Source of the DNA: Ophiocordyceps camponoti-saundersi (nom. inval.)
Lineage: Eukaryota > Ascomycota > Sordariomycetes > Hypocreales > Ophiocordycipitaceae
Assembly: GCA_003339415.1 (NCBI GenBank)
Contig: PDHQ01000225.1
Location: 1 to 57,718, forward strand
Direction: 5' to 3'
DNA: 57,718 nt
In this document: in pieces, positions 1 to 12,299 of the stretch
Layout of the letters: each line of letters begins with the position of its first letter
How positions within the stretch are numbered: the stretch's first letter is position 1
Translations under genes and position numbers: made by a program
Notes under the pieces: generated by a model
Seen by the model: only the letters and a program-made list of their open reading frames with translations
Told to the model about the DNA's origin: nothing
Databases searched by the model: none

Positions 1-126
1 TTTTTTATATTTTTTATATTTTTTATATTTTTTATATTTTTTATATTTTTTATATTTTTTATATTTTTTATATTTTTTATATTTTTTATATTTTTTATAT
101 TTTTTATATTTTTTATATTTTTTATA
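1..126. repeat. 9-bp tandem repeat (TTTTTTATA), 14 copies
   Basis: Fourteen uninterrupted copies of a 9-bp unit, TTTTTTATA, begin at the first base of the window and stop at 126, where the sequence becomes irregular. All visible copies are identical. The array is cut by the window edge, so its true length is unknown. It contains no C or G. It may be a minisatellite or a place where assembly stopped. Confidence 0.95.
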
Positions 127-639
127 TAATTATTACTTTATTAATTATAGAAAAAACTTAATATACGCTTAGTATAAGGCGCTATTTTAAAAGAAAAGTT
201 AAAATATTAATAGTATTAAATTTGCTATTAAATTTAAAATAAAGCTATACTTAGCTTAGTTATAGCTAGGGGTAGTCGCGATTATAATAAAAAAAAAGGA
301 AATTTTCGTAAAGGAACTAAAGTTATAGTATACTCTAAACGCGGGCTAGATTTATTTATATATTAGTTTAAAAATACTAACTTTAATAGAAAATATAATA
401 GAAATAACTAAAAATTATTATAAATTATAGCTAATAAAAAGGAAAAAAAACTATATTATAAACTATTAAATATTATACTAGCTAATATACTTTATATAGC
501 TTAAGCTATAATAATAGCTTATAAGGAACTTAAATTAGATTAAACTTAAACTTAAGCTAATTATATTATATATAATAAAATTAAAAATATTATTATTATT
601 ACTTTTTAAAAATTATTATAATTAAAGATAATAAGATAA

Positions 640-1560
640 AAAGGATATTAAATATAAGCTTAAGTTATATTAGCTTTAATTTTATTATATAACTTAGAAA
701 AAAAGCTTTCCTTATATTATAAAAAGGAAATTATTATTCGCTTAGCGGATATAATAAATAATATTATAAATAAAATAGGGCGCAATATTATATAAGCTAG
801 CAATACCGCTATTCGCTCCGACTTATATTTAGCTATATACCGCTTTAATAATAAAAATATTAAACTTACTTTTAATAAAAATATAGCTACCTTTACTTAG
901 AACCTTAGCTAAGTTACTTTTATTTTTAGTAATAAGGCGATTATTATAAATAAAATTTATAATATTATTATTAAAGGACTTTTTTTAGATTTTACTATTA
1001 AGGAATATAATAACTTTTTTAATAAGATAGTATAAGTTAATAAAATACTTATAGCTTATCTATAAGCGTTTAAGCTTTAGCTTAAATTTACTAAAATAGC
1101 GGTTATTATTAGCTTTAGATTACTAAGTAATATTAATAAACTTTATAATAATAAGCTAGCTATTAACGCTTAGATTTTCTATATAAAGCCTTTTTTAAAT
1201 ATAGTCCGCCTTTAGTAATATTATAATTATTATTATTTTAGATATATTATTAAAACTTATAAATACTTTAAGCTTTATAATAAATATAAAGTAACTAATT
1301 ATAAGAACGAAGATAATTATTATATTAAAGTTAATAAATACTCGTTTTATTATATCTTTTATAGCGGTAATTACCTTATATAATTTAGGCTTTACCTTAT
1401 TACTATTAAGTATTAGGATTAGGCGAAAGCTTCTTATAAAAGATAACTAGTTAGATATACTAAACCTAGCTTATAATTTATCTTATAATTAATAAATATA
1501 GTAATAGCTAAGGATATTATTATATATAATATATCCCTAAGTTAGTTTATTACCGGAAAG
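640..1560 (+). pseudogene. Dead LINE ORF1 (gag-like, triple zinc knuckle) of LINE-1
   Basis: This is the RNA-binding ORF1 protein of a Tad1-like LINE, which normally packages element RNA. In the frame starting at 1,207, tyrosine codons (TAT from TGT or CAT) at 1,219, 1,228, 1,243 and 1,258 keep the spacing of a C-x2-C-x4-H-x4-C knuckle. A second knuckle-like block follows. After it comes the short motif SGNY-L-I-stop-F-R-L-Y, which fits the third LINE knuckle (C-x-G-x-H-x2-W-x3-C) with Trp now a stop. Stops in this frame are TAA/TAG at plausible Gln/Trp sites. The limits are approximate because no start codon survives. The match to ORF1 of LINE-2 and LINE-3, which have the same third-knuckle pattern, strengthens the call. 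Confidence 0.7.
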
Positions 1561-3450
1561 AAGTAGAAATAACCTTAAAGCTTTAAAAAGGGCCGCCCCG
1601 CTATTAAGATATAAATAATTAAGGATACCTTTAAAGTAATAAGACGCTTTATTTAATAAGCCTAAAGTGCCTCCCTCTCTTAAAATATAGCTAATATTTT
1701 ACTTATATAAACTATTAATAATTTAGCTTTATTTTTAGTTTAACTTAACTTTATTATTTAAAAAAAATTAAAAATATTAATTACCCTAGCCCTAGCCTAA
1801 ATTAAATAAGATTTATAACTAAGATATAAAGAAATTATAGTAAAGAAACTATTATTATTTTTACTATTTTCTTATATTTATAAATTTTTTTAAAAATTTA
1901 AATAAGTATACTAAGCTAGCTAAACTAGCACTTATTAATAAATTAAATTATAATATTATTATTTTTTAAGAAACTATTAGCTACTTTAGCGCTAAGCTTC
2001 CCCCGCTTAAGATAGATTTCGCCTTACCGCCTTATTTATAAAAGTAGCTATACTTTAGTTTATATTTATAAAAAATATAATATCTCCTCTTTATTCCTAG
2101 AAATAGGGGAGGACTAAGCGAGTATTACTTTTTATTTTAAACTTTAGTTTATTTCTATTTACTCTCCCTTTTATACTCTTTATAGCGGTAACTTTTTAAT
2201 CCTTTAAAACCTTTCTTTAAACTTTAACCGCGTCTTAGTTAGTAACTTTAACTTATATTATTTATTTTAAAACTATTATAAAAGGCTTTTTAATAACTTA
2301 GATTAGCTAATTTATAAGATAATTAAGCTATAACTCTAACTCCTTAATTTAAAAAGAGAATATATTTAAATTTTTTATTAATATAAGAATAATATATTAA
2401 ACCTTATCTAAGCTATAGCGGACTTAGAATATATTATATTAAACTAAACCTTAACTTTATTAAATCTAACTATATCCTCTAATTCCTTATAATTAGAAAC
2501 CCTCTATTTAAAGCGGCGCTTATACTGCGCTTATAATAAAAATAAATAAACCTAAACCTAATTTATTATAAGTTTTTAGCTAAGATTACCTTATTACTTT
2601 CCCCTTTTATTAACTTTATAAAGATTAATAATACTTTTAACTAACTTTACTAAAAACTATAACTTATTATTAATTAAATAATATTATTTATTACCTTTTT
2701 TTATTTTTTTAAAGCGGTATAGTTTATTTTAGCTATAGCTTTAGCTATTTAGGTAAGTAAGCGAGCTTAGCGTAAATATAAGTCCTTCCTATTAAACTCC
2801 TTTTAATAATAATTATAAGAAATAGCTTTTACTTAGAAAATAGCTATAAACTTAGGAAAATATACTTATTAGTAATTTTTCCTTTATATTATTATTAGCT
2901 TACTTTTTAAGTTTTATTATATTAAGCGTTAGGCTTATATTTAAAGTAATCTTCCTTAAAATTTAATTTATCTTTTTACGCTAATAAGGATAAATAAATT
3001 TTAAGCTAATAGCTATATAGCTAAGGCTAATATTCTAGCTAATTAGTTCTTTCCTTAGCTTTATAATATACCCTTAATTAATATTAAGCTGCTTAAACCT
3101 AAGTTCCTTATTAATATTAAGATTACTTAAACTAATATATTTATAATACTTAAGTTAATAACTTTTTAGAAAGTAACTAAAGTAAATAATATTCTTATTA
3201 GATTTTTAAAAATATATTACCTTATTCTTATTACTTAGCTTATTATAATTTTCTAAATATATATATAATTTAGTTATTTCCTGCCCCGGCTATAGTTTAT
3301 TATTATAATTATATTATATAAGTTTAGAAAGAAATTAAAAGATTACTAAAAAATAAACACTTATAAACTTATATCTTTATTATATAACCTAAGTAAAATC
3401 CTAAAAATTATAATAAGATAATAAATTATTAAAGCTATAAAGTTATATTA

Positions 3451-5303
3451 TAATAATAATATTATAACTAGTATACCTTATATAGCTTAGAACTATCTTA
3501 TATATATTCTAAAAGGGGGAAAACTAAAGAACCTAAAGTAAAACCCTCCCCTTAAGCGCTACCTTAGTATTAGGTTAAACCTTATCTATACCTAACACTT
3601 TATATATTTAATAAGTTAAGTAATAACTAATAATTAAAAAGCTAATATTTCCTTTATAGTAAATTTTATAATAATAAAAGTATATATAAACTAAGTTCGG
3701 TATAGAATTTATATAGCTTACTTATCCTCTTAGCTACTATTATTATTATAAACTAAATTCTTATAATTAATTAAAATAGCCTTATTAATTTAATTAATTA
3801 AGGCCTTATTAATATAGCTAAGAAATATATAAAGGTTTTATTATCTTATAATAAACCTTATAATAGCTAATTTTAAAAAATAGCTAAACTATTATAGCGG
3901 AGCTATAGATAAGTTTAGGAAAAGAGTTAGGGGAGGTATTATTATATTTACTTTCTAGCGTTTCCGCCCTTATTATTACTAAACTTTAGTTAGTATAAGA
4001 AGAGGAGAAGGGGCAGTATATATAGAGTTCTAGTCTATAAACTTTTAAAGTTAGGAAATATATATATTTTTTACTTAATCTTATACCGCTCTTATTTTAA
4101 AGTAAAGTTAACTTTATTTAAAGTAAGATTTTTAATAAAATAATAATAATATAATCTTTTCTTATAAGCTATAAGATAAATAAACTTATTTTTTATATAT
4201 AAAGCGGTAAAATATTTATTATATTATAGCCTTATTATATAATATTTAATAATATATTTAAGTTAAAAATATTTAAAATATTATTAAGGTTAGACTTTTA
4301 ATATATATAATTTAATATTAAAGATTTTCGCTTATATTATTATATTTCTATAATAAATCTAATTTATATTTACTATATTATTAATTATAATTATTAAGGA
4401 ACTTTACTAAGTTTTTAAATAATATTTTTTTATATATAATTATATTATTAAAACTTTATTTAAAAACTTATTTTTTTTTAAAAAGCTTCCTTATTATCTT
4501 ATTATAAAGCTTATATTAGCACTCTTTTTATAATAAAAGTATAACCTCCGCTAATTAAGTATACCTTTTCTCTAAAAATAATATTAAGCTACTTTAAATT
4601 AAACTAAAGCTTATAAATAATATTTTAAAATATTATTATAATATTACTATTAAATAGTTTCCTTATTATAAAAGCTTATCTTTATTTATAAAATTTATAA
4701 TTAATATTTATTATAATTACCTTAAAGCTTTAAATTTAATATAAAATAGCTATAAAATCGAACTAAATTATAAACTATTACTTATATCGCTTAGGAACTT
4801 ACTTTTTAATAATTTTCTCTAGCGTTTTAGCTATAATTATAGCTTATATTAAAAAAGTTCCGCTCCCCTTAAAGCTATAAAAGAAAGAGGAAACCGTAGC
4901 TATAATAGCTAAAGAGATATTACTAACTAATAAAGTTAAAGTAAAAAGGGCGCCTCCTTAAACCTTTTTAAACTCCGCTATTTATTTAATAATTACTTAT
5001 ATAAAAGTAAAAGTATTTTTTAAAATAATCTTACTAATATTTACTTTAGCTTTTAACAAAGTAATAAATATAGTAAATTTTTAAGTTTAAGATTATTATA
5101 ATTTAAAGTTAAGCTATATTCTAAATAGAAAAATTATAGTTATAATTAACTTATATAGTATCGCTCCCCCTTAAAGTTGCTCTAGGCGCGGCTTACTATT
5201 ACTATAAGGTAATAAAGGGAGTAGAGTCTGCTTATAATATAAGAATAAAAAGTTTATATTTATATCGCTATAAGCGCGGGATTTATAAAATATATAAAAG
5301 TTA
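3451..5303 (-). mobile_element. X-a: ~1.85-kb non-autonomous retroelement, full length
   Basis: This is a member of dispersed family X, read on the minus strand. It is flanked by a perfect 15-bp target duplication, TATAAAGTTATATTA, at 3,436-3,450 and 5,304-5,318. On the minus strand it starts TAACTTTTATATATTTTA and ends in an A/T trinucleotide tail (TAATAATAATATTA on the + strand at 3,451). A long target duplication, a simple tail and no LTR or inverted repeats together indicate target-primed (LINE-type) insertion. I recognise no coding frame. Copies X-b, X-c and the X-d/X-f pair share the sequence, and X-c and X-e share the same 5' end. It lies inside LINE-1. Confidence 0.8.
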
Positions 5304-5979
5304 TATAAAGTTATATTAACTTTTTCTTAAAAGCTAAATAAGTAATAAGCGAAATTAATTTATAAAGCTAGCTATTTTTATAATTATTAAGCTTATTTAA
5401 GCTATTTAAGCTAGGAAAAGAGTAGCGTTTTTCTTATTACTTAATATTAAGGGAGTATTTAATATTATATATTATAATAAACTTATTACTTAACTTAAGT
5501 ATTAAAAATTCTTAGATTAGATCCTAGCGTTTCTTAGTAGCTACTTATAAAACTATACCCCCTAACTTTACTTTAATAATAAGATTTTAAACTTATATTA
5601 GATAAAAATTAAAATTCCTTAAAGCTTATTACTTTATATTATTTTATTTATATTATATATAGATTTATTTTACAACTAATTAATAAATAAAAAAAAGTAT
5701 ATAAATAATTAATTTTATATATAATATAAATTTTTTTAATATTAAACTTAACTTTAAAATAATTATAAAATAATTTTAAGCTATATAAGCGATATATAAA
5801 TAATAAGCGTATAATTATAATATAGAATTCAAACTAAAAAAAATAAGCTTTTATATTTTTCTTAAAAATATATTTTAATAATTAACCTAGTCTAATTAAA
5901 AAGTTACTAAGTTTACCTTATTTCTAAAACAAGACTTTTAAGCGTTTAGATTTATTAATAGCTATAATAGAAACTTTAT

Positions 5980-6418
5980 TATTAGTTAGCCTTCGCAGTA
6001 TATATATAGGAATTAATAAAAACTACTATAACTAAAAATATATTCTTTTAATTCTTAATAATTATCTTTATCTTATCTACTAAAAAGATTCTAAGCCTTA
6101 TTTATATATAAAATATCCTTATATATATTCCCCTTTTTCTTCCTTCGTATATATTTTCCTCTTATACTTAATATTAAACTAAGTATAATCTAATCTTTTC
6201 CTAAAACTAGTTTAATATTAACTAGGAGTTTATTAAAGCTCCTATCTAAAATATTATAATAAAAATACTAATAAAACTTACCTTACTCTTATTACCTTAC
6301 TTCCTTATAATATATTTTATATAATATACCCCTTTTCCTTATCTAACTTATATATAAATCTCCTTTTTTATTTATATAAATTACTATTATATTTTAATAT
6401 TTCCTATATTAGTAATTT
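5980..6418 (-). repeat. Copia-1 left LTR (3' LTR)
   Basis: A direct repeat of 11,872-12,299 and an inverted repeat of the Copia-2 LTRs. The start is fixed by the sequence TATTAGTTAGC, shared with minor changes by all four LTRs. The end is fixed by TTTCCTATA, after which the flanks of the four copies diverge. The 439-bp length against 428-430 bp in the other LTRs reflects small indels. Confidence 0.85.
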
Positions 6419-6699
6419 TTTCTTTTTTAGGAAAAGTTATTTTCTTAGCTTATATTATATTAAGCTATTTCTCCTTCCTTATTACGAAACCTTAAACTCT
6501 AATATTAAAAGTATTTATATTAACTAGGCGTTTTAGCGTTTTATTAAGATTCTTTTTAATTATTATATTTATTAAGTTATTTTATTTATTAATTTATTTA
6601 ATTTCCTTAACTTTACGATTTTTATATAACTCCTTTATTAATATAATATTAATTATAAGTTTATTTTCTTTTATTATTTTAAGTTTAGTATAATATTTA

Positions 6700-9600
6700 T
6701 ATAGTAAATATAAATTAATATAGATAATAATTTAAATTATATATAATCTAAATTTAAATTAGATTTTTATTAATATTAACTTAATTAATATCTTAATATT
6801 AAAATTAGCTAATATATTATATATCTTTAAGGTAAGTATTAATCGGGTTACTTATTTATATTTAGTAAAACTTTAATTAATAATATTTTTAAAAAAGGTA
6901 AACTTATCTTTTCCCCCTTTCTCTTAACTAAATATAATAATATACTTAATTTATAAGGAAAAATTAATATTATTAGGAAATAAACTATTAGTAAAAATAT
7001 ATAATTTTATTTTATTTAATAATATTAATATATATTATAATTTATAAACTTAGTTTTTCTATTATTATTATAATTATTTATCTAGCTTTTTATAATTTTT
7101 TTTTTAAAAACTAACGCTAGGCGGTAATAAAAAGGTTATACGCGGCTTTTAGTTAATAAATAAAAGTAATATACGCGCTTTTAGCGCGCTACTTAAAGTA
7201 TTATTACGCGGAGTTTAAGGTTAAAAAGTTAATAAGCTAGACCTTAGTAGCCTAGCCTTTTTATTAGAGATAAACCGAAGTCGAACTAATATTAATTTGG
7301 GATTTATTAAAGTTTATAATATCCCTAGCTTTAAATACCGCCTTAAGTTTAGTATAGAACTATATAGTAGCTATTTTATTATCTTTTAAGCGTTTAAAAG
7401 CTTTAATACTAAGTATTAAGGTATTATCGGTTTATAAGCTAATAATATTAAAATAAGCGTAGTTATTATTTTTAGTAAGGAGATATAAATTAAATATTAA
7501 TATTTATATTTATAATTACTAAAGATAATAATTTTAATAAATATAAAATTAATAAATTTTAGCTTTTATAATTTTATATAAAAGCTTAATAATATAGATA
7601 ATAGTATTTTTAAAATATTAATATTTTATTTTTACTAATAAGGTAGCGATAATAATATACTTAAAATTAAAATAAGAATATAAGTATATTTATATAATAT
7701 TTTATAAAATAAGCTTAAAACTAGCTTAGAGTTTAGTAAAAGTAAGAGCTAATATAAGGCGCTAGCTAATATACTAAATTATCGAAAACTAAGTAAAGAT
7801 AGTATTTTTATTTTTATTACTATAACTTATAATAATAAGCTATAACTTTTTATATAAGTAATCTATTTTAATTCTTTTAATTTTATAAATTATCTAAGTA
7901 TAGAAAATATATATTTTATAATATTTCTTAAAGTTATATTTTTTAAAAGAGAAGATATTATAACTAATAAAGTTATTTATCTTCTAAATATCTAAGGCTT
8001 CGAAAAATTATTTAAAGGTAATAATCTTACTTTCGGAATATAGCTAATTTAAAAGCGTTAGGTTATTTTTCTCTTTTTATATTATAAAGATATTATTAAA
8101 AGATAAGTTCCGAGGAATATATATAGTAATTCTTAAGCGTAGCGTAATTTAAGGTAAGGTAGGAATTAGTCCGGCCTTAAAGGAATCTAAAGCTAAACTC
8201 GATTTAAAGCCTTTATATAAAAAAATATAAAAAATAAAATATAAGTTAATTAAAATAATTATAGCTTATAAGGGAGATAAATAATTATATTATAATTATT
8301 AATTAAAAATAGCTTATAAAAGCTAGTCTATTAATTAAGCTTTTTCTAAACGCGAATTTAGCTATTAAAAGGTAACTTTAAAATATTAGATATATTAAGT
8401 TTATTTCTTATAAATAAGGCGTTATAAACTATTTATTAAGTATAATATTTTCGTAATTCGGTTATAGCCTTTTAAATAATAATAGTACGTTTAAAAATAG
8501 AAAAAGTTAAGATAAAATCTAAGTAAACTTATAAGTATACTATAAAAGTAAGAAGCGTAAGGATAAGTCTATTAGGTCTTACGGTATTATTAATAGCTTT
8601 TATAAGTATTTATAAAATTAAGTTACGCTTAATTTTAGGGCGAAGTTTATTTAAAATTACCTTATATATTTATTAAAATAAAGCGTAATATTATTTAACT
8701 TTTCTAACTAACTAATATATTTTAACTAAAACTTAAATATATATAATTTTTAAAATAGTAGCTTTAGCTTAAAATTCCTAAAAGTTAAAATTCTTACTAA
8801 TATTATAATAAATAAAGTTAGGAGGCTTAAGGTAAATATCGATTTATATAAACCTTAAGGTATTCTATATATTTTTAATAAAAAGAAATAGTAAGAAATA
8901 AGCAGCTTAGAAACTTATTACTTAGTTAATAATATAAAATATAGCGTGCTAATTAATATATAAGATATTTATAATAATTTTAAAATTAAAGTTTTTATTA
9001 TTTTTTAACTAAAATTTAAAATATTATAATATTAAGCTAATAAGTTAATATTATTAGTAAATTTTAAATATAGCTTTAATAGCCTTAATATCTATATTAT
9101 AATTAGCTTAAGTAAGAAGGCGGTAAAGTTAAAAGATACTTAAGTATTTAAATCGCTTATAAATTTATTAAATTTTCTATTTTATAAAGTATAATATAGC
9201 TTTTTTAAATAAGGAAAGGAAAAACTAAAAATACCTTTATTTATATATAACTAAGATTTTAATTATTTTATAAATAAAATAATTTAAAATATTATAGAAG
9301 AAAATTCTAAGTTAATCTATTTTTATAAGGTAAAGAAAGAATAGCGTTTATAAAAATAGAATATAAAAAGTAATTTCTCTAACTAAGGTTTTAATAATAG
9401 TAAAGCTAAGAGAAGTAATAGTTTATCTTTCTCCGAACTTAATATTAACTTAGCTAGCGGTAAAATTATTAAGGTAAAGTAATAATATTAAAGCTTATAA
9501 GGCTTTAAACTAAGATTAGCCTAATATTAATATAAATATTATACTAATATTAATTAAGATATTTTAAAAGGTTATTTATAAGTAATAGTTTATTAATATA

Positions 9601-11300
9601 AACTAAGTAATAAGGGCGGTAATAAGTATTAGCTTATAAAGATTATTATTAGTTAGAAAATATAAGTATATTAATTAGTAAAATATTTTAGCTATATAAG
9701 AGGATATAAAAGGTATTTTATTAACTTTTATAATTTAAGGAGTATTTAGAATATATATAAATTATATAAATATTAATATATAATATAGTATTTTAATAAG
9801 TTTCGTAGTTAGAAATACCTAACTATTATTAATATTATCTTTTAATATTTTTTTAACTTTTTTAAAATTAGTAATATACGCTTTAAAGTTAACTTTATAA
9901 CTTATAAATTTATAATAAGTAAGGAAAAAATATTAAGAGTTTTAATATTTATTATCTATATACTTAGCTAACTAATAACTAAGTTTCCTATAAATAAAAT
10001 ATTTATAATTTTATAAGGAGGTTAAAGCTAAAATATAAGGGGAACTAATATAGTTATTATTTTAATATTAGCTTAAACTTTAATTAAGGGTTTTTTAATA
10101 TTAGCGGTTAAGGTAAAAGAAATTTAAAAAAAGTATAATAAGTAAAGGTTAAGCTTAAGCAGGCTATTAAATATATTATAAGGTGCTAAGTTAATAAGTA
10201 AATATAATCTTAAAAAAGGAATAAAAGTTAAATATAAAAGATTTAATATCCTTAGCTAGCTAAAAGAGAGTAAATTTAAGTTTAAGGACGCCTTAATATA
10301 TATTAATAAAAGATATTTAAAAAGGAGTATTACTAATATACTCCGCTTTAAAAGTATATTAGTAAAGGTTTAATTTATTAAATAACTTTTATAAAATCTT
10401 ATAAAGCTTATTATTAGAAAATAAAATATAAATAGTTAAGTATATAATAATTATCTAATTTATATAATAATAAGAGTAATTAATATTAATATTAAAATAT
10501 TTTTATATTTAAAAATATATTTTACGGAAAGTTAAAGATTAGTTAATATAATTAAGGTAATACTATTAAGCTTAGCTTAAAAAAATACGCGGAAAAATTA
10601 TATAAAAATATAAAAAATAAATTTTTAAAATATAATAAGTATTTATTAGAATATAAACTTTATTACTTAAAAGGTTATACGGTTCTCTTATATATAAGGT
10701 ATTTTTATCCTAAACTTTAGTAAACTTAATAATAATATTTATATTAATATATATATTAGGAAATTTAATTAGAGGAAATATAATAAAAGTAATAATATTA
10801 AATATTAGTTTATTTTAAAAGTAAAAGGTTTTTAATAATAATCCTTTTTAATATTAGTATAAGTTTACTCTAATATTTAAACGATTATCTTAGCTATTAA
10901 TATTAAGTTTAGCTATATTTATAAAAAGATCCTTAATATAAATATTTAAGAGAGGTTAAGCTTTTTAAGTAATAGCTTTTAAGTTTTTAAACTAATATAT
11001 TATTAGTTCCTAAGTAAGTTAAATCTAAGCGGGGGTTTCTAATAGTAAGGCTTAAATATTAGGTAAGTTTTAGTTATTTTAAGTATTTAAGCTAAGTCCT
11101 TATTAGGATACTTATTAGTATTATAATATAAGTTTAGTAATATTTTAACTTACCTCTATTTCGGTCTTTAATAATAGTTTTTTAAAGATTATAAGTTCGG
11201 GTTTAAAAAATATTTTCTTAAACGCTTAAAAGGGCTATATTAAAAGCTTATCTAAATTTAAAAAGTTTTAAAGTTTTTTTAAGGCGGGTTCCTTAAACTT
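6700..11300 (-). pseudogene. Dead Copia-1 Gag-Pol polyprotein
   Basis: The coding interior reads on the minus strand and mirrors Copia-2. The block at about 7,120-7,220 is the reverse complement of the Copia-2 segment that reads QPEAAY-like (50,584-50,601), in the C-terminal part of the reverse transcriptase region. The order on the minus strand is therefore integrase, reverse transcriptase, then RNase H toward lower coordinates. Every frame is full of TAA/TAG and there is essentially no ATG. The limits are estimates. The protein family is inferred from Copia-2, where the motifs are clearer. Confidence 0.6.
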
Positions 11301-11871
11301 TCTAATATAGATTCCTTATCTAATAAGGAGGCTCCTAATAAAATCTTTTATAAAAACTTATCCTATTTTTTATATTTTTACTTTTTAGCTATAAAAATAT
11401 CGCTAAAAGATATTAAATAAAGCGAGGCTAGAAAAATATTTATTATTTTTAATAAATAAGATAAATCTCGCTATTATATATTTAATTATTTCCTAGTTTT
11501 TATTATTTTTTAAAATATTATTATCTTATTAGTTTAAGTTAAACTTATTCTAATATTACTTTAGGATTTTTATATATTTAAAAGTATTTTAGGTTAATTA
11601 ACTATAATATTCTAAAAGTTTTATTTTATTTTTAAGGGGGGGGCTTATAGCTTATAAGTAATAATTTAAATTAGCTTTAGATTAATATTATAAAGTATTT
11701 AAATTAATTTCTTTAAGAGTTTTAAAAAAGGTTTTATATAGCTTTATATTAACTTTTAAAAATTAATTATAATTTACCTTTATATAGTTATTTTTATAAA
11801 AGTTTATTATTAAAGTTAATTATTCTATTTTTTATTAATTAATAATTAATTAAATCTTAATTATTAATTAA

Positions 11872-12299
11872 TATTAGTTAGCTTTTATAATATAAAAATA
11901 GGAATTAATAAAAACTATTATTATTAAAAGTATATTCTTCTAATTTTTAATTATTATTTATATTTTATTTACTAAAAAGATTCCGAGCTTTACTTATATA
12001 TAAAATATCTTTACGTATATTCCCCTTTTTTCCTCTTATATATACTTTCCTCTTATACTTAATATTAAACTAAGTATAATTTAATCTTTTCTAGAAATTA
12101 GTTTAATATTAACTAGGAGTTTATTAAAGCTCCTATCTAAAATACTATAATAAAAATACTAACGAAACTTACCTTACTCTTATTACCTTATTTCCTTATA
12201 ATATATTTTACGTAATACGCCCCTTTTCCTTACCTAACTTATATATAGATCTCCTCTCTTACTTATATAAATTACTATTATATTTTAGTATTTCCTATA
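11872..12299 (-). repeat. Copia-1 right LTR (5' LTR)
   Basis: A 428-bp LTR, the direct partner of 5,980-6,418. On the minus strand it contains TATATAAG-like promoter sequence about one third of the way in, as expected for the transcription-start LTR. It is followed on the + side by CTTAT, the probable target duplication, and then by LINE-1 sequence. Confidence 0.85.

Larger units (their letters stand above)
5980..12299 (-). mobile_element. Copia-1: degraded Ty1/copia-type LTR retrotransposon (6.32 kb)
   Basis: This complete but dead LTR element is in reverse orientation. The LTRs are 5,980-6,418 (3' LTR on the minus strand) and 11,872-12,299 (5' LTR). On the coding strand the LTR begins TATAGGAAAT (TG lost to RIP) and ends CTAACTAATA (from ...ACA). 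A polypurine tract reading AAAAAAGAAAAAATTACTAA on the minus strand adjoins the 3' LTR at about 6,419-6,440. Target duplications are TTTAT (5,975-5,979) and CTTAT (12,300-12,304), with one mismatch. The sequence matches Copia-2 along its length in the opposite orientation. It is inserted into LINE-1. I see almost no CA or TG and no open frame. Confidence 0.88.

Noticed and set aside
5980..12299. Gypsy-type assignment for Copia-1/2
   Set aside because: The readable blocks (N-T-A-G-P-N, Q-T-D-D-T, Q-P-E-A-A, L-A-S-E-I-Y) and the integrase-RT-RNase H order in Copia-2 fit the copia-type polyprotein, not gypsy.
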